Below, one piece after another: positions 27,744 to 35,748 of a stretch of DNA of 39,086 nucleotides. The first letter of the stretch is position 1. Every line of letters begins with the position of its first letter. The stretch comes from Sphingomonas parva (ex Maeng et al. 2020). Lineage in GTDB: Bacteria > Pseudomonadota > Alphaproteobacteria > Sphingomonadales > Sphingomonadaceae. The notes under the pieces were generated by a model. That model was not told the DNA's origin. It searched no databases and worked only from the letters and a program-made list of their open reading frames with translations. The DNA lies in contig NZ_SPDV01000040.1 in the NCBI RefSeq assembly GCF_004564275.1, positions 1-39,086 on the forward strand. The letters run 5' to 3'. Made by a program: the position numbers and the translations under genes.

Positions 27744-28967
27744 TCATCCTTCGCGTGCCGAACTGGAGGCGTCGACGCAGATGCGCGGCTCCCGGTCGGC
27801 ATCCTCGCCGAAGACCTCCTCCGCCTCCTCCTCGTCATACGCCGTCGTCAGGATCGGGCGGGTGAAGCGCAGGACCGCAAAGCCGAGCAGACCCGCGACG
27901 ACCGAGCCGGCCAGGGTTCCGATCTTCGCCGCATCCACGAGCGCCGCATCGGCGAAGGCGAGCTCGCCGATGAACAGGCTCATCGTGAATCCGATGCCGC
28001 AGAGCAGCGCAGCTCCATAGATGTGCGCCCAGCGCAGATGCGCCGGCTTCGGCGCGATCCCGGTGCGATCAGCCAGCCAGATCGCGGCGAAGACGCCTGT
28101 CTGCTTGCCGATGAGAAGTCCGAGCGCGACGCCGAGCGGTAGCGCGGCAAGCAGCGCATCCAGGCCCGAGATCGTCACACCCGCGCTGGCGAGCCCGAAG
28201 ACCGGCACGATCCCGAACATCACCCAGGGGTGGATGCTATGCTCCAGCCGCTTCAGAGGACTGTACGCCTCCGTACGGCCAAGCGGGATCGTCAGGGCCG
28301 TCAGCACCCCCGCAATCGTGGCGTGCACGCCGGATTGGTAGACCGCCACCCACAGCAGAATGAAGCCCAGCAGATATACCGAGAGATGCCGTACGCCGAG
28401 CCTGTTCAGGACGAACAGCGCAGCGACCACGGCAACGCTTGCGGCAAGCGCGGCGAGGTTCAGGTCCGCCGTGTAGAAAATGGCGATGATCGCGACCGCC
28501 CCGATGTCATCGACGATCGCGATGGTGACGAGCAGGAGCTTGATCGACGCCGGCACGCGGCCGCCGAGCAGCGCGAGGACACCCAGGGCGAAAGCGATGT
28601 CGGTCGCGGCGGGTATCGCCCATCCGTGCGCCAGCGCCGGCTCGAAGCCGGTCGCCACCGAATATACGATCGCGGGCACGGCCATTCCCGCCGCGGCGGC
28701 GATCATCGGCAGACGACGTGCCTGCGCCGTCGCGAGCTGGCCGTCATACCATTCCCGCTTCACCTCCAGGCCGACGAGAAGGAAGAACACGGCCATGAGC
28801 GCGTCGGCGATCCAATAATGGACCGTAAGCGGCCCGACCGGAAGGTGAAGCAGGTGGCGGTACGCGCCCGCGAGCGGCGAATTGGCGAGGACCAGCGCCA
28901 GCGCGGCCGCGGCCATCAGACAGAGGCCGGCATTGCGTTCGGCCCGGGACGTGTCGTGTTCAGCCAT
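27744..28967 (-). CDS. nhaA: Na+/H+ antiporter NhaA
   Basis: A 407-residue antiporter that exports Na+ or Li+ for protons at alkaline pH. It has about 12 membrane helices. The double aspartate of the ion site is present in TIAIVDDIGAVAIIAIF, together with ATDIAFALGVLALLG before it, FFLLVGLEVKREWYDGQL near the N-terminus and LLCGIGFTMSLFIGELAF near the C-terminus. A hydrophilic, acidic tail (YDEEEAEEVFGEDADRE) ends the protein. The ATG at 28967 was chosen over 28982. It lies just right of the right island repeat and is transcribed towards it. The long plus-strand open frame opposite it is a shadow. Confidence 0.95.
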   Translation of the reverse strand: MAEHDTSRAERNAGLCLMAAAALALVLANSPLAGAYRHLLHLPVGPLTVHYWIADALMAVFFLLVGLEVKREWYDGQLATAQARRLPMIAAAAGMAVPAIVYSVATGFEPALAHGWAIPAATDIAFALGVLALLGGRVPASIKLLLVTIAIVDDIGAVAIIAIFYTADLNLAALAASVAVVAALFVLNRLGVRHLSVYLLGFILLWVAVYQSGVHATIAGVLTALTIPLGRTEAYSPLKRLEHSIHPWVMFGIVPVFGLASAGVTISGLDALLAALPLGVALGLLIGKQTGVFAAIWLADRTGIAPKPAHLRWAHIYGAALLCGIGFTMSLFIGELAFADAALVDAAKIGTLAGSVVAGLLGFAVLRFTRPILTTAYDEEEAEEVFGEDADREPRICVDASSSAREG

Positions 28968-29075
28968 CGAACGGCCCTGCACGGCTACTTCTACTCACGC
29001 AAGACCGAGTGGCCTTGCGCGGCGGCGCCGCGCGCGCGACGGGAAGGCGCCCGGAAACGCGGCGGCGCCCGCGGC

Positions 29076-30788
29076 TCACAGGCCGACCACCTTCATCAGG
29101 CCGTCACCCAGTCCCTCCAGCCCGCGGCTGAAGATGCCCGCGCCCGTCGCCGCGCGGGGCACTTCCTCGTAAACCACACAACCTCCCTCGCCCTCGAAGC
29201 TGTCGTTGAACAGGCTCTGCTTGCCGGCGAGATAGGCAAGAAAGGTCTCGCTGCGGCGGACGGAATAGCCGACGCCCGCCGACCAGCCGAGCGTCGCCGT
29301 GCCCGAGATCCTCCGCCCGGTGTCCGCCGGCTCGAGCGCGACGCCGCGCGCGCCCTTCACGACGAGCGTGCACGGCCCCTCGAAGACGAGAAAGCGCAGC
29401 TGCAGGGTGAGCCACGCGGAGAGATGGCCGAGCCTCCAGACGCGGCGGATCCTTGCCGGGCGATCGACGCGCTGCACGACGCCGATCAGCCCGCGAGGCT
29501 TGAAGACCAGCCCCGATCCGGCCGGCACGTGGATCAGCGCAACCTCGTCGAACAGGTCCTGCGTCGCCGACACGGTCGCGGTTTCGCGGCGATCGACCCT
29601 GATCCTGGTCAGGCCGACCAGCCCGGTCGCCAGGCTTCCGAGCGGGATCGACCAGCTCAGCACCAAAGCGGAGTCGATGCGGGCCCGGTTCATCGAGCTC
29701 TGCAGGAATTCGGGCTTGATGAGCAGCTCGTCGCCCGGACGGAGCACGACCGGGCGCGAGACGCCGCTTCCGCGCACGGACGTCTCGTTCCCGGCCTCCG
29801 GCCGCCCCCAATACGCCTCCGAGCCGAGATCGCCGGCGAGGGTGATCGGCCGCAGCCGCGAGGCGGCAGGCGCCACGACGAAGAACCAGAACGCCTTGGT
29901 CGCGGGTGGGACGACGATGACCAAAAGCGTGATCCACAGCGCTGCGCCGAGCACCGGCTCGATCGCGGTCCAGGCGCGGTGCGCCCAATTTTGCGACAGC
30001 TCCGCGCGCCTCTCCTCGATCAGCCGTGTCAGCGTCGCACCGGGCGGTGGAACGCTGAGCATCTGCGCCTGCGCACGCGCATAAACGGCAGCGAGCGCCT
30101 GCGCTGCCCGCTGCGCCGCCGCTTGGACCTGCATCGCCTGTGCGCGCCGTGCCTGGACGGCGCGCAACTCGCCGCGTGCCCTGCTCAGCTCCCGCCACGG
30201 CCCTTCGAGGTTGCGCAGGACGAGGACGCTCTCGGCCTTGCTGAGGATCGGGTGCCGTCTCTCGATGGCCGCGATTTGCTGCTCGAGCGCCGCCGCGCGG
30301 GCATCGAGCGCGGCGATCTCGGACGCAAGCCCCTGCGCTCGGCGATCGCCCGCGATGCTGCGCAGTCGCGCGAGGATGACCGCCTCCTCTCGCTGCAGCA
30401 ATCGCACGCGAAGACCGGCGCCCAGCTGACCGGCGATCCTCTCGGTGTCGCCGCGAAGGACGTCGAGCGCCAACCCCGCACGGCCGTACCGCTCGCCGTC
30501 CAGCGCCGTGAGCTCGGCACGGATTGCCCGCAGGCGTTGCCCGAGCGCGGCAGCTTCCATGGTCGCCAGGCGCTGTTGCTTTTGCCGAGCCGCGGCCATC
30601 TCTCTGGCGACGATCCGTTCCAGTTCTCGCTCCTGCCCTTCCAGTGCGGCGACCTCGCCGCGAAGCTGAGGCACGGCCCGCCAGGCCTGATAGATCCGGG
30701 CGGTGCCCCACAAGGCGATCGCGATCAGGACGAAGATCGCCATGTGGCGCGCGATCCACCCGGCGAGGCTGCGAAGCAGCGCGATCAT
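29076..30788 (-). CDS. Large coiled-coil membrane protein of unknown function
   Basis: A 570-residue protein. One membrane helix lies at about 15-30; residues 35-260 form a long Ala/Arg/Glu-rich coiled coil; a second membrane segment follows (about 278-300, LGAALWITLLVIVVPPATKAF). The C-terminal 250 residues are beta-rich (ELLIKPEFLQSS, ATVSATQDLFDEVALIHVPAGSGLVF, FEGPCTLVVKGARGV, ETFLAYLAGKQSLFND) and end in an amphipathic GIFSRGLEGLGDGLM segment. The beta part recalls AIM24-like domains, but this is only a resemblance. ATG 30788 is used; 30884 would add a charged leader. An EcfG-like promoter lies upstream. It diverges from the winged-helix gene. Confidence 0.75.
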   Translation of the reverse strand: MIALLRSLAGWIARHMAIFVLIAIALWGTARIYQAWRAVPQLRGEVAALEGQERELERIVAREMAAARQKQQRLATMEAAALGQRLRAIRAELTALDGERYGRAGLALDVLRGDTERIAGQLGAGLRVRLLQREEAVILARLRSIAGDRRAQGLASEIAALDARAAALEQQIAAIERRHPILSKAESVLVLRNLEGPWRELSRARGELRAVQARRAQAMQVQAAAQRAAQALAAVYARAQAQMLSVPPPGATLTRLIEERRAELSQNWAHRAWTAIEPVLGAALWITLLVIVVPPATKAFWFFVVAPAASRLRPITLAGDLGSEAYWGRPEAGNETSVRGSGVSRPVVLRPGDELLIKPEFLQSSMNRARIDSALVLSWSIPLGSLATGLVGLTRIRVDRRETATVSATQDLFDEVALIHVPAGSGLVFKPRGLIGVVQRVDRPARIRRVWRLGHLSAWLTLQLRFLVFEGPCTLVVKGARGVALEPADTGRRISGTATLGWSAGVGYSVRRSETFLAYLAGKQSLFNDSFEGEGGCVVYEEVPRAATGAGIFSRGLEGLGDGLMKVVGL

Positions 30789-30846
30789 CGTGGGGCCGCG
30801 ATCCGTGCGCGTCGCGAAAAGAGACCGTTCAAGGACATGGAATCCG

Positions 30847-30871
30847 AACGTCGTGGCCCGGATCTGTTTCC
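30847..30871 (-). promoter_or_regulatory. EcfG-like promoter of the coiled-coil protein gene
   Basis: On the minus strand GGAAA (30871-30867) and CGTT (30850-30847) are 16 bases apart, one mismatch from the consensus. The leader to the ATG at 30788 would be about 50 bases. Confidence 0.4.
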
Positions 30872-30970
30872 CGAGTCCGCGCACGGCGGGGTCCTTACGG
30901 GGTTGCGTCGCGGTGCGGCCGGCCCCTATGGGGTGGGCGCCGGGGCGGCGACAAAGACGAATGTGAGGGA

Positions 30971-31339
30971 ATGAAACCAGAGGAAGACCTCGCGGCCTTC
31001 ATCCGATCAAGCTTCCGATCGGTGTGGTCGTTCGAGATCGTGCTCCTGCTGAAGAGCCAGGCGGGCCGCTGGACGCACGACGACATCGTTTCCGCGCTGC
31101 GCGGAAGCGACCTGATCGTGAGCCAGAGCATCGAGAACCTGACGATGGCGGGGCTGGTCGATGTCGATGCGGAAGGGCGGATCGGCTACACGCCGGTGAA
31201 CACGTCCACTGCCGAGCTGATGGATCGAGCGCAGCGCCTCTACGAGTCTCGCGCCGACCACGTTCGCCGGCTGATCGTCAGCCAGAACGTGTCCAGCCTG
31301 AGGGCCTTTGCCAATGCGTTCCGTTTGAGGGACGAGTGA
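30971..31339 (+). CDS. Small winged-helix-like protein
   Basis: A 122-residue soluble protein with a winged-helix pattern: helix SVWSFEIVLLLKS, then RWTHDDIVSALRGSDLIVSQSIENLTMAGLVDVD (recognition helix and wing) and a strand RIGYTPV. A C-terminal helix of about 45 residues may dimerise. It is too short to name a family with certainty; MarR/PadR-like or a conserved hypothetical DNA-binding protein are options. The ATG follows AGGGA. It is the first gene of an operon with two small membrane proteins and could control them or sense their state. The upstream open frame to 30524 is a shadow of the divergent gene. Confidence 0.75.
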   Translation: MKPEEDLAAFIRSSFRSVWSFEIVLLLKSQAGRWTHDDIVSALRGSDLIVSQSIENLTMAGLVDVDAEGRIGYTPVNTSTAELMDRAQRLYESRADHVRRLIVSQNVSSLRAFANAFRLRDE

Positions 31340-31341
31340 TC

Positions 31342-31617
31342 ATGTACGACCTGTTCCCGACCATCGTCTATTTGCTCTGCTTCGCGACCAGCGCGGCCTG
31401 CACGGGCCTGCTGATGCGCAGCTACCGCCAGAGCGGTGCGCCGCTGCTCCTGTGGAGCGGCCTCTGCTTCCTGTTTCTTGCGGCGAACAACCTCGTCGTC
31501 GTTCTGGACCTGCTCGTCCTGCCCAACTGGGACATGCGCCTGATCCGCCATCTGCTCGCCCTCGCCGGCATCGGCACTCTGCTGTTCGGGTTCGTCTGGA
31601 GGCTGGAGGAAGAATGA
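31342..31617 (+). CDS. DUF5985-like small membrane protein, first copy
   Basis: A 91-residue protein with three membrane segments: IVYLLCFATSAACTGLLM, LLLWSGLCFLFLAANNLVVVL and HLLALAGIGTLLFGFVW. The RSYRQSG and NLVVVLDLLVLP patterns match the DUF5985 type as I recall it. No function is known. It starts two bases after the winged-helix stop and its stop overlaps the start of the next, related gene (ATGA), so the three genes are one unit. Confidence 0.75.
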   Translation: MYDLFPTIVYLLCFATSAACTGLLMRSYRQSGAPLLLWSGLCFLFLAANNLVVVLDLLVLPNWDMRLIRHLLALAGIGTLLFGFVWRLEEE

Positions 31618-31877
31618 CTCTCCTCACTTTTCTCGGTGGCGCGATAACGATCGGCTTTCTGCTCGCTGCCCTCTTCTTCGCGCGCTTCTGGAAAAAGGTC
31701 GGCGACGGACTCTTCCTCGCCTTCGCCGGCGCTTTCGGCTTGCTCGGCCTGGGCCAGGCGCTGCTTTCGCTCGGTGATATCGGCTCGGAGGAGCGAAGCT
31801 GGATTTTCCTGCTGCGCCTCCTTGCCTTCTCGCTGATCATCGTCGCGATCGTGCGCAAGAACCGGCCCGCAATCTAG
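31614..31877 (+). CDS. DUF5985-like small membrane protein, second copy
   Basis: An 87-residue protein with three membrane segments and the layout of the preceding gene: FLGGAITIGFLLAALFFARFW, LFLAFAGAFGLLGLGQALL and FLLRLLAFSLIIVAIV. Sequence identity to the first copy is low, but length, topology and coupling suggest they form a heteromeric membrane complex. The ATG overlaps the previous stop. It converges on otsA after 25 bases. Confidence 0.75.
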   Translation: MTLLTFLGGAITIGFLLAALFFARFWKKVGDGLFLAFAGAFGLLGLGQALLSLGDIGSEERSWIFLLRLLAFSLIIVAIVRKNRPAI

Positions 31878-31902
31878 GCGCGCGTCCCCGCTCTCATCGG
31901 TT

Positions 31903-33309
31903 TCAGGCCGGCTCGCGGATTTCCTCCGCAGCCGCCTGAGTCCCGAGCAGCGCCTCGGTGCAGCGCCGTCGCCACCAGATCACGTCCTCACGCTCAACGA
32001 CGGCCATCAAGGCACGCCAGCGCCGGATCCGCTCAGCGCGGCGCATGCTCAAGGCGCGGCCGATCGCATCGGAAAGCTCCTCGGCGCTGTACGGATTGAC
32101 CAATACGGCGTCGCTGAGCTGCGCGGCGGCGCCGGCGAAGCGCGAGAGGATGAGCACGCCGGGATCGTCCGGATCCTGAGCCGCGACATATTCCTTGGCG
32201 ACGAGATTCATTCCATCGCGCAGCGGTGTGACGAGACCGATTCGCGCGGCCCGGTAGAAGCCGGCGAGCACCTCGCGCGGATAGCCCCGATTGACGTAGC
32301 GCAGGGGCACCCAGTCGACATCGGCATAGGCGCCGTTGATCCGGCCGGAGAGGCCATCCAGAGTCGCGCGGATCCGCCGGTAGCTCTCGACCGTCGCCCT
32401 CGAGGGTGGTGCGATCTGGAGGAGAAAGACGCTTTTCCTCTGATCCGGGCAATCGCGCAGAAAGCGCTCGTAGCCGGCGAAGCGCTCCTCAAGGCCCTTG
32501 GAGTAATCGAGCCGGTCCACGCCAATGATCATCGCGCGCCCGTTCGCGCTCTCCTGCATCTGGCGGAAGGCGGCGCGGGCGATCGATCCTTCCACCGCAG
32601 CCTTGAAATCCGCCGTCTCGATACCGATCGGCGCGACCAGCAGCTCGACCGTGGTGTCGCCAATGGCCAGGCCACCGTTGCCGACCGGCACCGCGCCGAG
32701 CTCGAGCACGGCATATTCCCTGAACGATTCGAGCCACTCCCGGGTATGAAATCCGATGACGTCGTACGCGAACATCGCACGGACCAGCGCGTCGGCTCCG
32801 GGCAGCGTCGAGAGAAGCCGCTTCGGCGGCCAGGGGATGTGCAGGAAGAAGCCGATCCGGTTGCGGCATCCGCGCCGCCGCAGCTCCGCCCCGACCAGGA
32901 GGAGGTGGTAATCCTGCACCCAGACGACATCGTCCGTCTCGAGCAGCGGCCGAAGCGTATCCGCGAAACGGGCATTCACCCGCGCATAACCGCCGGCAAA
33001 GTCGCGCTCATACTCGGCGAGATCGATCCGGTAGTGGAACAGCGGCCAGAGAGTCCGGTTGGCATAGCCATCATAATATTCCTCGATGTCCTGGTCCTCG
33101 AGGTCGATGGTCGCCGTCGTGACCCCCTGTTCCCTGCGGAAGTCGATGTGCCCGCTAAACGTATCGGTGCGTTCGCCGGACCAGCCGAACCACAGGCCCT
33201 GGTGCTCACGCAGTGCCGCGGAGAGTGCGACGGCAAGGCCACCTTGGGCGCCACCGGCGTCGCTGCCGGAGACCTGGACGCGGTTCGAGACCACGATCAT
33301 TCGAGACAT
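31903..33309 (-). CDS. otsA: Trehalose-6-phosphate synthase
   Basis: A 468-residue GT20 glycosyltransferase that joins UDP-glucose and glucose-6-phosphate to give trehalose-6-phosphate, a compatible-solute precursor. It shows IVVSNRV and the QGGLAVAL loop at the start, VWVQDYHLLL, HIPWPP, IIGVDRLDYSKGLEER and TPLRDGMNLVAKEYVAAQ with the nucleotide-sugar Glu/Asp residues. Length is normal. No otsB phosphatase gene is adjacent, so dephosphorylation must be encoded elsewhere. No clear EcfG promoter lies upstream, although otsA is a known stress-regulated gene in related bacteria. It complements the BCCT transporter in osmotic protection. Confidence 0.95.
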   Translation of the reverse strand: MSRMIVVSNRVQVSGSDAGGAQGGLAVALSAALREHQGLWFGWSGERTDTFSGHIDFRREQGVTTATIDLEDQDIEEYYDGYANRTLWPLFHYRIDLAEYERDFAGGYARVNARFADTLRPLLETDDVVWVQDYHLLLVGAELRRRGCRNRIGFFLHIPWPPKRLLSTLPGADALVRAMFAYDVIGFHTREWLESFREYAVLELGAVPVGNGGLAIGDTTVELLVAPIGIETADFKAAVEGSIARAAFRQMQESANGRAMIIGVDRLDYSKGLEERFAGYERFLRDCPDQRKSVFLLQIAPPSRATVESYRRIRATLDGLSGRINGAYADVDWVPLRYVNRGYPREVLAGFYRAARIGLVTPLRDGMNLVAKEYVAAQDPDDPGVLILSRFAGAAAQLSDAVLVNPYSAEELSDAIGRALSMRRAERIRRWRALMAVVEREDVIWWRRRCTEALLGTQAAAEEIREPA

Positions 33310-33389
33310 GTCGTACCTTCCAGTATTCGAGAAAGATTGGTGGTCGCACGGAGCCGCCAGGCCGCAACCGGCGAATGTCCGCGGTCGGT

Positions 33390-33602
33390 TCAGCCGCCGT
33401 CATCAGTCCCGCGGCCCGGCTCGCGCCGAGGTCGGCGACGGCCGCCGCGTTGCCCGCGCAGGCGATCGCGGCGCATGTGGAACGCCGCCCGCCAGAACAT
33501 GAAGACCAGCATCGCCGGGACGAGAATCAGAACGATCAGGTAAAGCAGCGGCAAGATAGCGAATTCCCCGCACGGAAACCGACAGGTGCGTGCAAATGGC
33601 AA
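33390..33602 (-). CDS. Possible small membrane protein
   Basis: A 70-residue frame with one strong membrane helix (about 16-37, AILPLLYLIVLILVPAMLVF) and an Arg-rich tail. The start is uncertain: the annotated ATG gives a Cys-containing leader, and an internal TTG just before the helix is as plausible. No family is recognised. It lies in the space between otsA and the small-protein pair and could be a real small inner-membrane protein. Confidence 0.4.
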   Translation of the reverse strand: MPFARTCRFPCGEFAILPLLYLIVLILVPAMLVFMFWRAAFHMRRDRLRGQRGGRRRPRREPGRGTDDGG

Positions 33603-33633
33603 GGGTGATCAGATCTTCCGACCCCTGCCGGCC

Positions 33634-33831
33634 TCAGTCTTCCGAGCCCTGATGCTGGGACCCGTAGACCCGATCGAGGTAGCGCTCGGCCATCACGTAA
33701 TGGGACCGGACGACTTCGGGATGGCCTGCCGCCTGCGCCCGTTCGAGCTCGTCCTCGGCGCGGCGCAGGAAATAGCGCCTGTCCTCCGGATTGCCGGCGA
33801 CGCTTTGCAGCGGGAAGCGCTGCGCCGTCAT
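33634..33831 (-). CDS. Small protein, paralog of the 57-residue protein at 609
   Basis: A 65-residue soluble, helical protein (RRAEDELERAQAAG, VRSHYVMAERYLDRVY). Its core is shared with the protein at 609-782 (RRAEAEIELAQ..., AHYELASAYLDRV), so both belong to one small family of unknown function. The ATG overlaps the stop of the gene at 33828-34001 (ATGA), giving translational coupling. The GGAGG before it lies inside the upstream gene. Expression with the upstream small protein is therefore likely. Confidence 0.78.
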   Translation of the reverse strand: MTAQRFPLQSVAGNPEDRRYFLRRAEDELERAQAAGHPEVVRSHYVMAERYLDRVYGSQHQGSED

Positions 33832-34001
33832 TCTTCCTCCTCCAGCACTTCGACCTTGATGTTGCCCGGCCTCTCGATCGTGACGAGAACGTCGTCTTCG
33901 GCAACATCCACACCCTCGGAGAACAGAGCATCTTGAGCATTGAACCCTTGCGGTCCAGAAACAATCACAACGCGCTTAGTAGAGTTATCTCCTGACATCA
34001 T
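33828..34001 (-). CDS. Small acidic protein, 57 residues, not captured by a 60-residue ORF cutoff
   Basis: Read on the minus strand from tandem ATG codons (34001 or 33998), this frame encodes a 57-residue protein: SGDNSTKRVVIVSGPQG, then FNAQDALFSEG, VAEDDVLVTIERPG and an acidic end EVLEEEE. AAAGGG precedes the ATG. Its TGA overlaps the next ATG. The first 20 codons are AT-rich compared with the neighbours. I do not recognise it; it could be a partner or antagonist of the next protein. Confidence 0.65.
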   Translation of the reverse strand: MMSGDNSTKRVVIVSGPQGFNAQDALFSEGVDVAEDDVLVTIERPGNIKVEVLEEEE

Positions 34002-34347
34002 ACCCTTTCTGTGATGGTCTTAACGTACAATTCCCCGATCAGCAGGGTCTACTCTGCTGCTCCTGATGACCGACATGGACATTGCCCCGTTCAGCTCACA
34101 CTAAGCCTCATGTCCGGAGGCGAAACCAATCGTCGATGAGACGAGCCTGTGCGGGGACGAACCGAGCCAGGCGACGTGGGCCTTGCCGGGGCGGTCGCGG
34201 CGGCGACGCGGGTCGGATCAGGGCCGCGTTCGCGTCGCGAACGGGTCACGGCCGGCGCGACGCCGATGGTCTCGGCTGCCGACACTCTGGGCTGCGGCTT
34301 TGGCTCAGCCAGCCACAGGATCGCCGATCTCGAAAGCGTCCGCGGCG
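34002..34347. other. Gene-free stretch between small-protein operon and MscS gene
   Basis: I see no credible gene; the open frames here are Arg/Pro-rich and lack support. The part next to 34001 (to about 34080) is less GC-rich and must hold the promoter of the small-protein pair, but I find no clear EcfG match in it. Confidence 0.5.
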
Positions 34348-35322
34348 CTATCCTGCCCGGTCCGCGCCTTCCCGGGCGATCCGCAGCTTCGGCATGCCGG
34401 TGATCTCGTAGGTTGCGGAGGCGATGCCGATGCCCGCTCTTTCCAGACGCGTCAGGATCTCGCGGCTCATTGCGTCCTTGATCTCCCGCGCGCCGTGATC
34501 GGGCGAGAGGAACCGGACCGCCAGCTCCAGCCAATTGTCGGTGATCCTCCAATACACTTTTGGAGAGATGTCGCCGAGCGGCAGCTGGTAGCGCCGCTCC
34601 AACTCGGCGCGGTGCCCTTCGTTCAGTTCGTCCGTCTGCACCGCATGGCGCTGCGCCGCCTCCAGCAGGATTCGCTCGGCGGCATCACGATCGTCGCGAT
34701 AGCTGATCGGAAGTCGCATCTCCTCCCAGACATAGGGAAAATGATAGGTGTAATTGTAGACCGGCTCGTCGAAGATCTTGTCGTTGCTGACGGTCACGAT
34801 CCGGCCGGTGAACTGCCGGCTGTGCACCCACATCGCCGGTTCGGCCGATTCGACCGGCGGCGGCTGGCCCATTTCCATGATCTTGGTCTGCATGAAGCTC
34901 AGCGAGATCACGTCGCCGCGCACGCCGCCCATCACGATGCGATCGCCAACGTTGAAGGTCTTGCCGCGCAGAATGACGAAATAGCCGGCCGTCGCCGTGA
35001 TCACGCGCTGCAGAGCGAAGGCAAGTCCTGCGGTAACCAGCCCGAGCGCGGTGGTCAGCCGCGTCGGATCGTCGAACCAGACCGAGACCACACCCAGGAT
35101 CAGAATGAGCGCGGTGACGATGCTGACGACCTGGCGTGACCAGAAGCGGAAGCGGCCGCCCGCGCTTGCCCGGTCTGTCGCCGCGAACAGTCGCCTGCCG
35201 AGCCAGCCGAGCATCAGCACGACCGCGGCGAGCGCGAGGGTGAGCAGAAGCTTGCGCGCGTTCTCGGGAGTTGCCCCCACCAGATGGACGCCGAATAACT
35301 CCAGGGATTCGTTCGCTGGCAT
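34348..35322 (-). CDS. MscS-family mechanosensitive channel
   Basis: A 324-residue channel of the small-conductance mechanosensitive family, which opens on hypo-osmotic shock. After a short start there are three membrane segments (about 20-40, 61-80 and 90-118); the pore-lining helix region is LGLVTAGLAFALQRVITATAGYFVI, followed by the beta domain FNVGDRIVMGGVRGDVISLSFMQTKIMEMG and NDKIFDEPVYNYT. The C-terminal alpha/beta domain follows. The Met at 35322 fits the start of the family; an ORF start at 35421 would add a basic leader. A strong GGAGGAGG is a little far upstream (about 14 bases). Confidence 0.88.
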   Translation of the reverse strand: MPANESLELFGVHLVGATPENARKLLLTLALAAVVLMLGWLGRRLFAATDRASAGGRFRFWSRQVVSIVTALILILGVVSVWFDDPTRLTTALGLVTAGLAFALQRVITATAGYFVILRGKTFNVGDRIVMGGVRGDVISLSFMQTKIMEMGQPPPVESAEPAMWVHSRQFTGRIVTVSNDKIFDEPVYNYTYHFPYVWEEMRLPISYRDDRDAAERILLEAAQRHAVQTDELNEGHRAELERRYQLPLGDISPKVYWRITDNWLELAVRFLSPDHGAREIKDAMSREILTRLERAGIGIASATYEITGMPKLRIAREGADRAG

Positions 35323-35748
35323 GCCCGGTCGTCGCCTCCTCCAGGAGATGAAGCGAAAGGTCGCTGCGTAGGTTCCCGCCGGATCGGACCGGCGCGAGCT
35401 GACGCTTCCCGAGGCGAGCACCCGCGCAAGCCTCCAATGTCCTGTCGCGCCGCAGCCGTACGCTCGCGCTGCACGTCGAAAGGCTTATCGAACTGCGCGA
35501 GCACCAAGCGGCAAGGAAAGAGGAGCGCCAAGCTCGCGATCCACATGCGCCCGGTAAGCGCCCACGACATCGCCGACGCTCGCGCCCAGCGAAAATTGTC
35601 GGCCTCGGCGGCCGCACCGATGTTTTCACGGCCGGCTCTTCTGCTCTGGATCCCGCTGGAGCATCCGTCTCCTGGTACTTTGGCGGTGATCACGACGTGA
35701 ACCGACCCGCGCTCCGGCACGTTGTCGCGCGAAAGCGGGAGAGGTGCC
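35323..35748. other. Divergent gene-free region before MscS and EgtD genes
   Basis: No clear gene. A minus-strand frame around 35430-35580 has a signal-like stretch but poor support. Reading leftward, GGAAC (35376-35372) and CGCT (35355-35352) with 16 bases between are a weak EcfG-type promoter for the MscS gene (leader about 22 bases). Confidence 0.35.
35698..35723 (+). promoter_or_regulatory. EcfG-like promoter of the egtD-like gene
   Basis: TGAAC (35698-35702) and CGTT (35720-35723) are 17 bases apart; only the first base differs from the consensus. The downstream TTG start at 35749 lies at a normal distance. Confidence 0.5.

Noticed and set aside
28230-30974. A 914-codon plus-strand open frame
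   Set aside because: It is antisense to nhaA and the coiled-coil gene, is rich in Arg, Asp and Gln without any domain, and reflects GC-rich codon structure on the other strand.
33310-33420. EcfG promoter upstream of otsA
   Set aside because: No GGAAC-like and CGTT-like boxes with the right spacing are present on the correct strand.
35430-35580. Minus-strand frame with a signal-like stretch between MscS and EgtD
   Set aside because: No ribosome site, no plausible end near the hydrophobic part and no family resemblance; too weak to call a gene.
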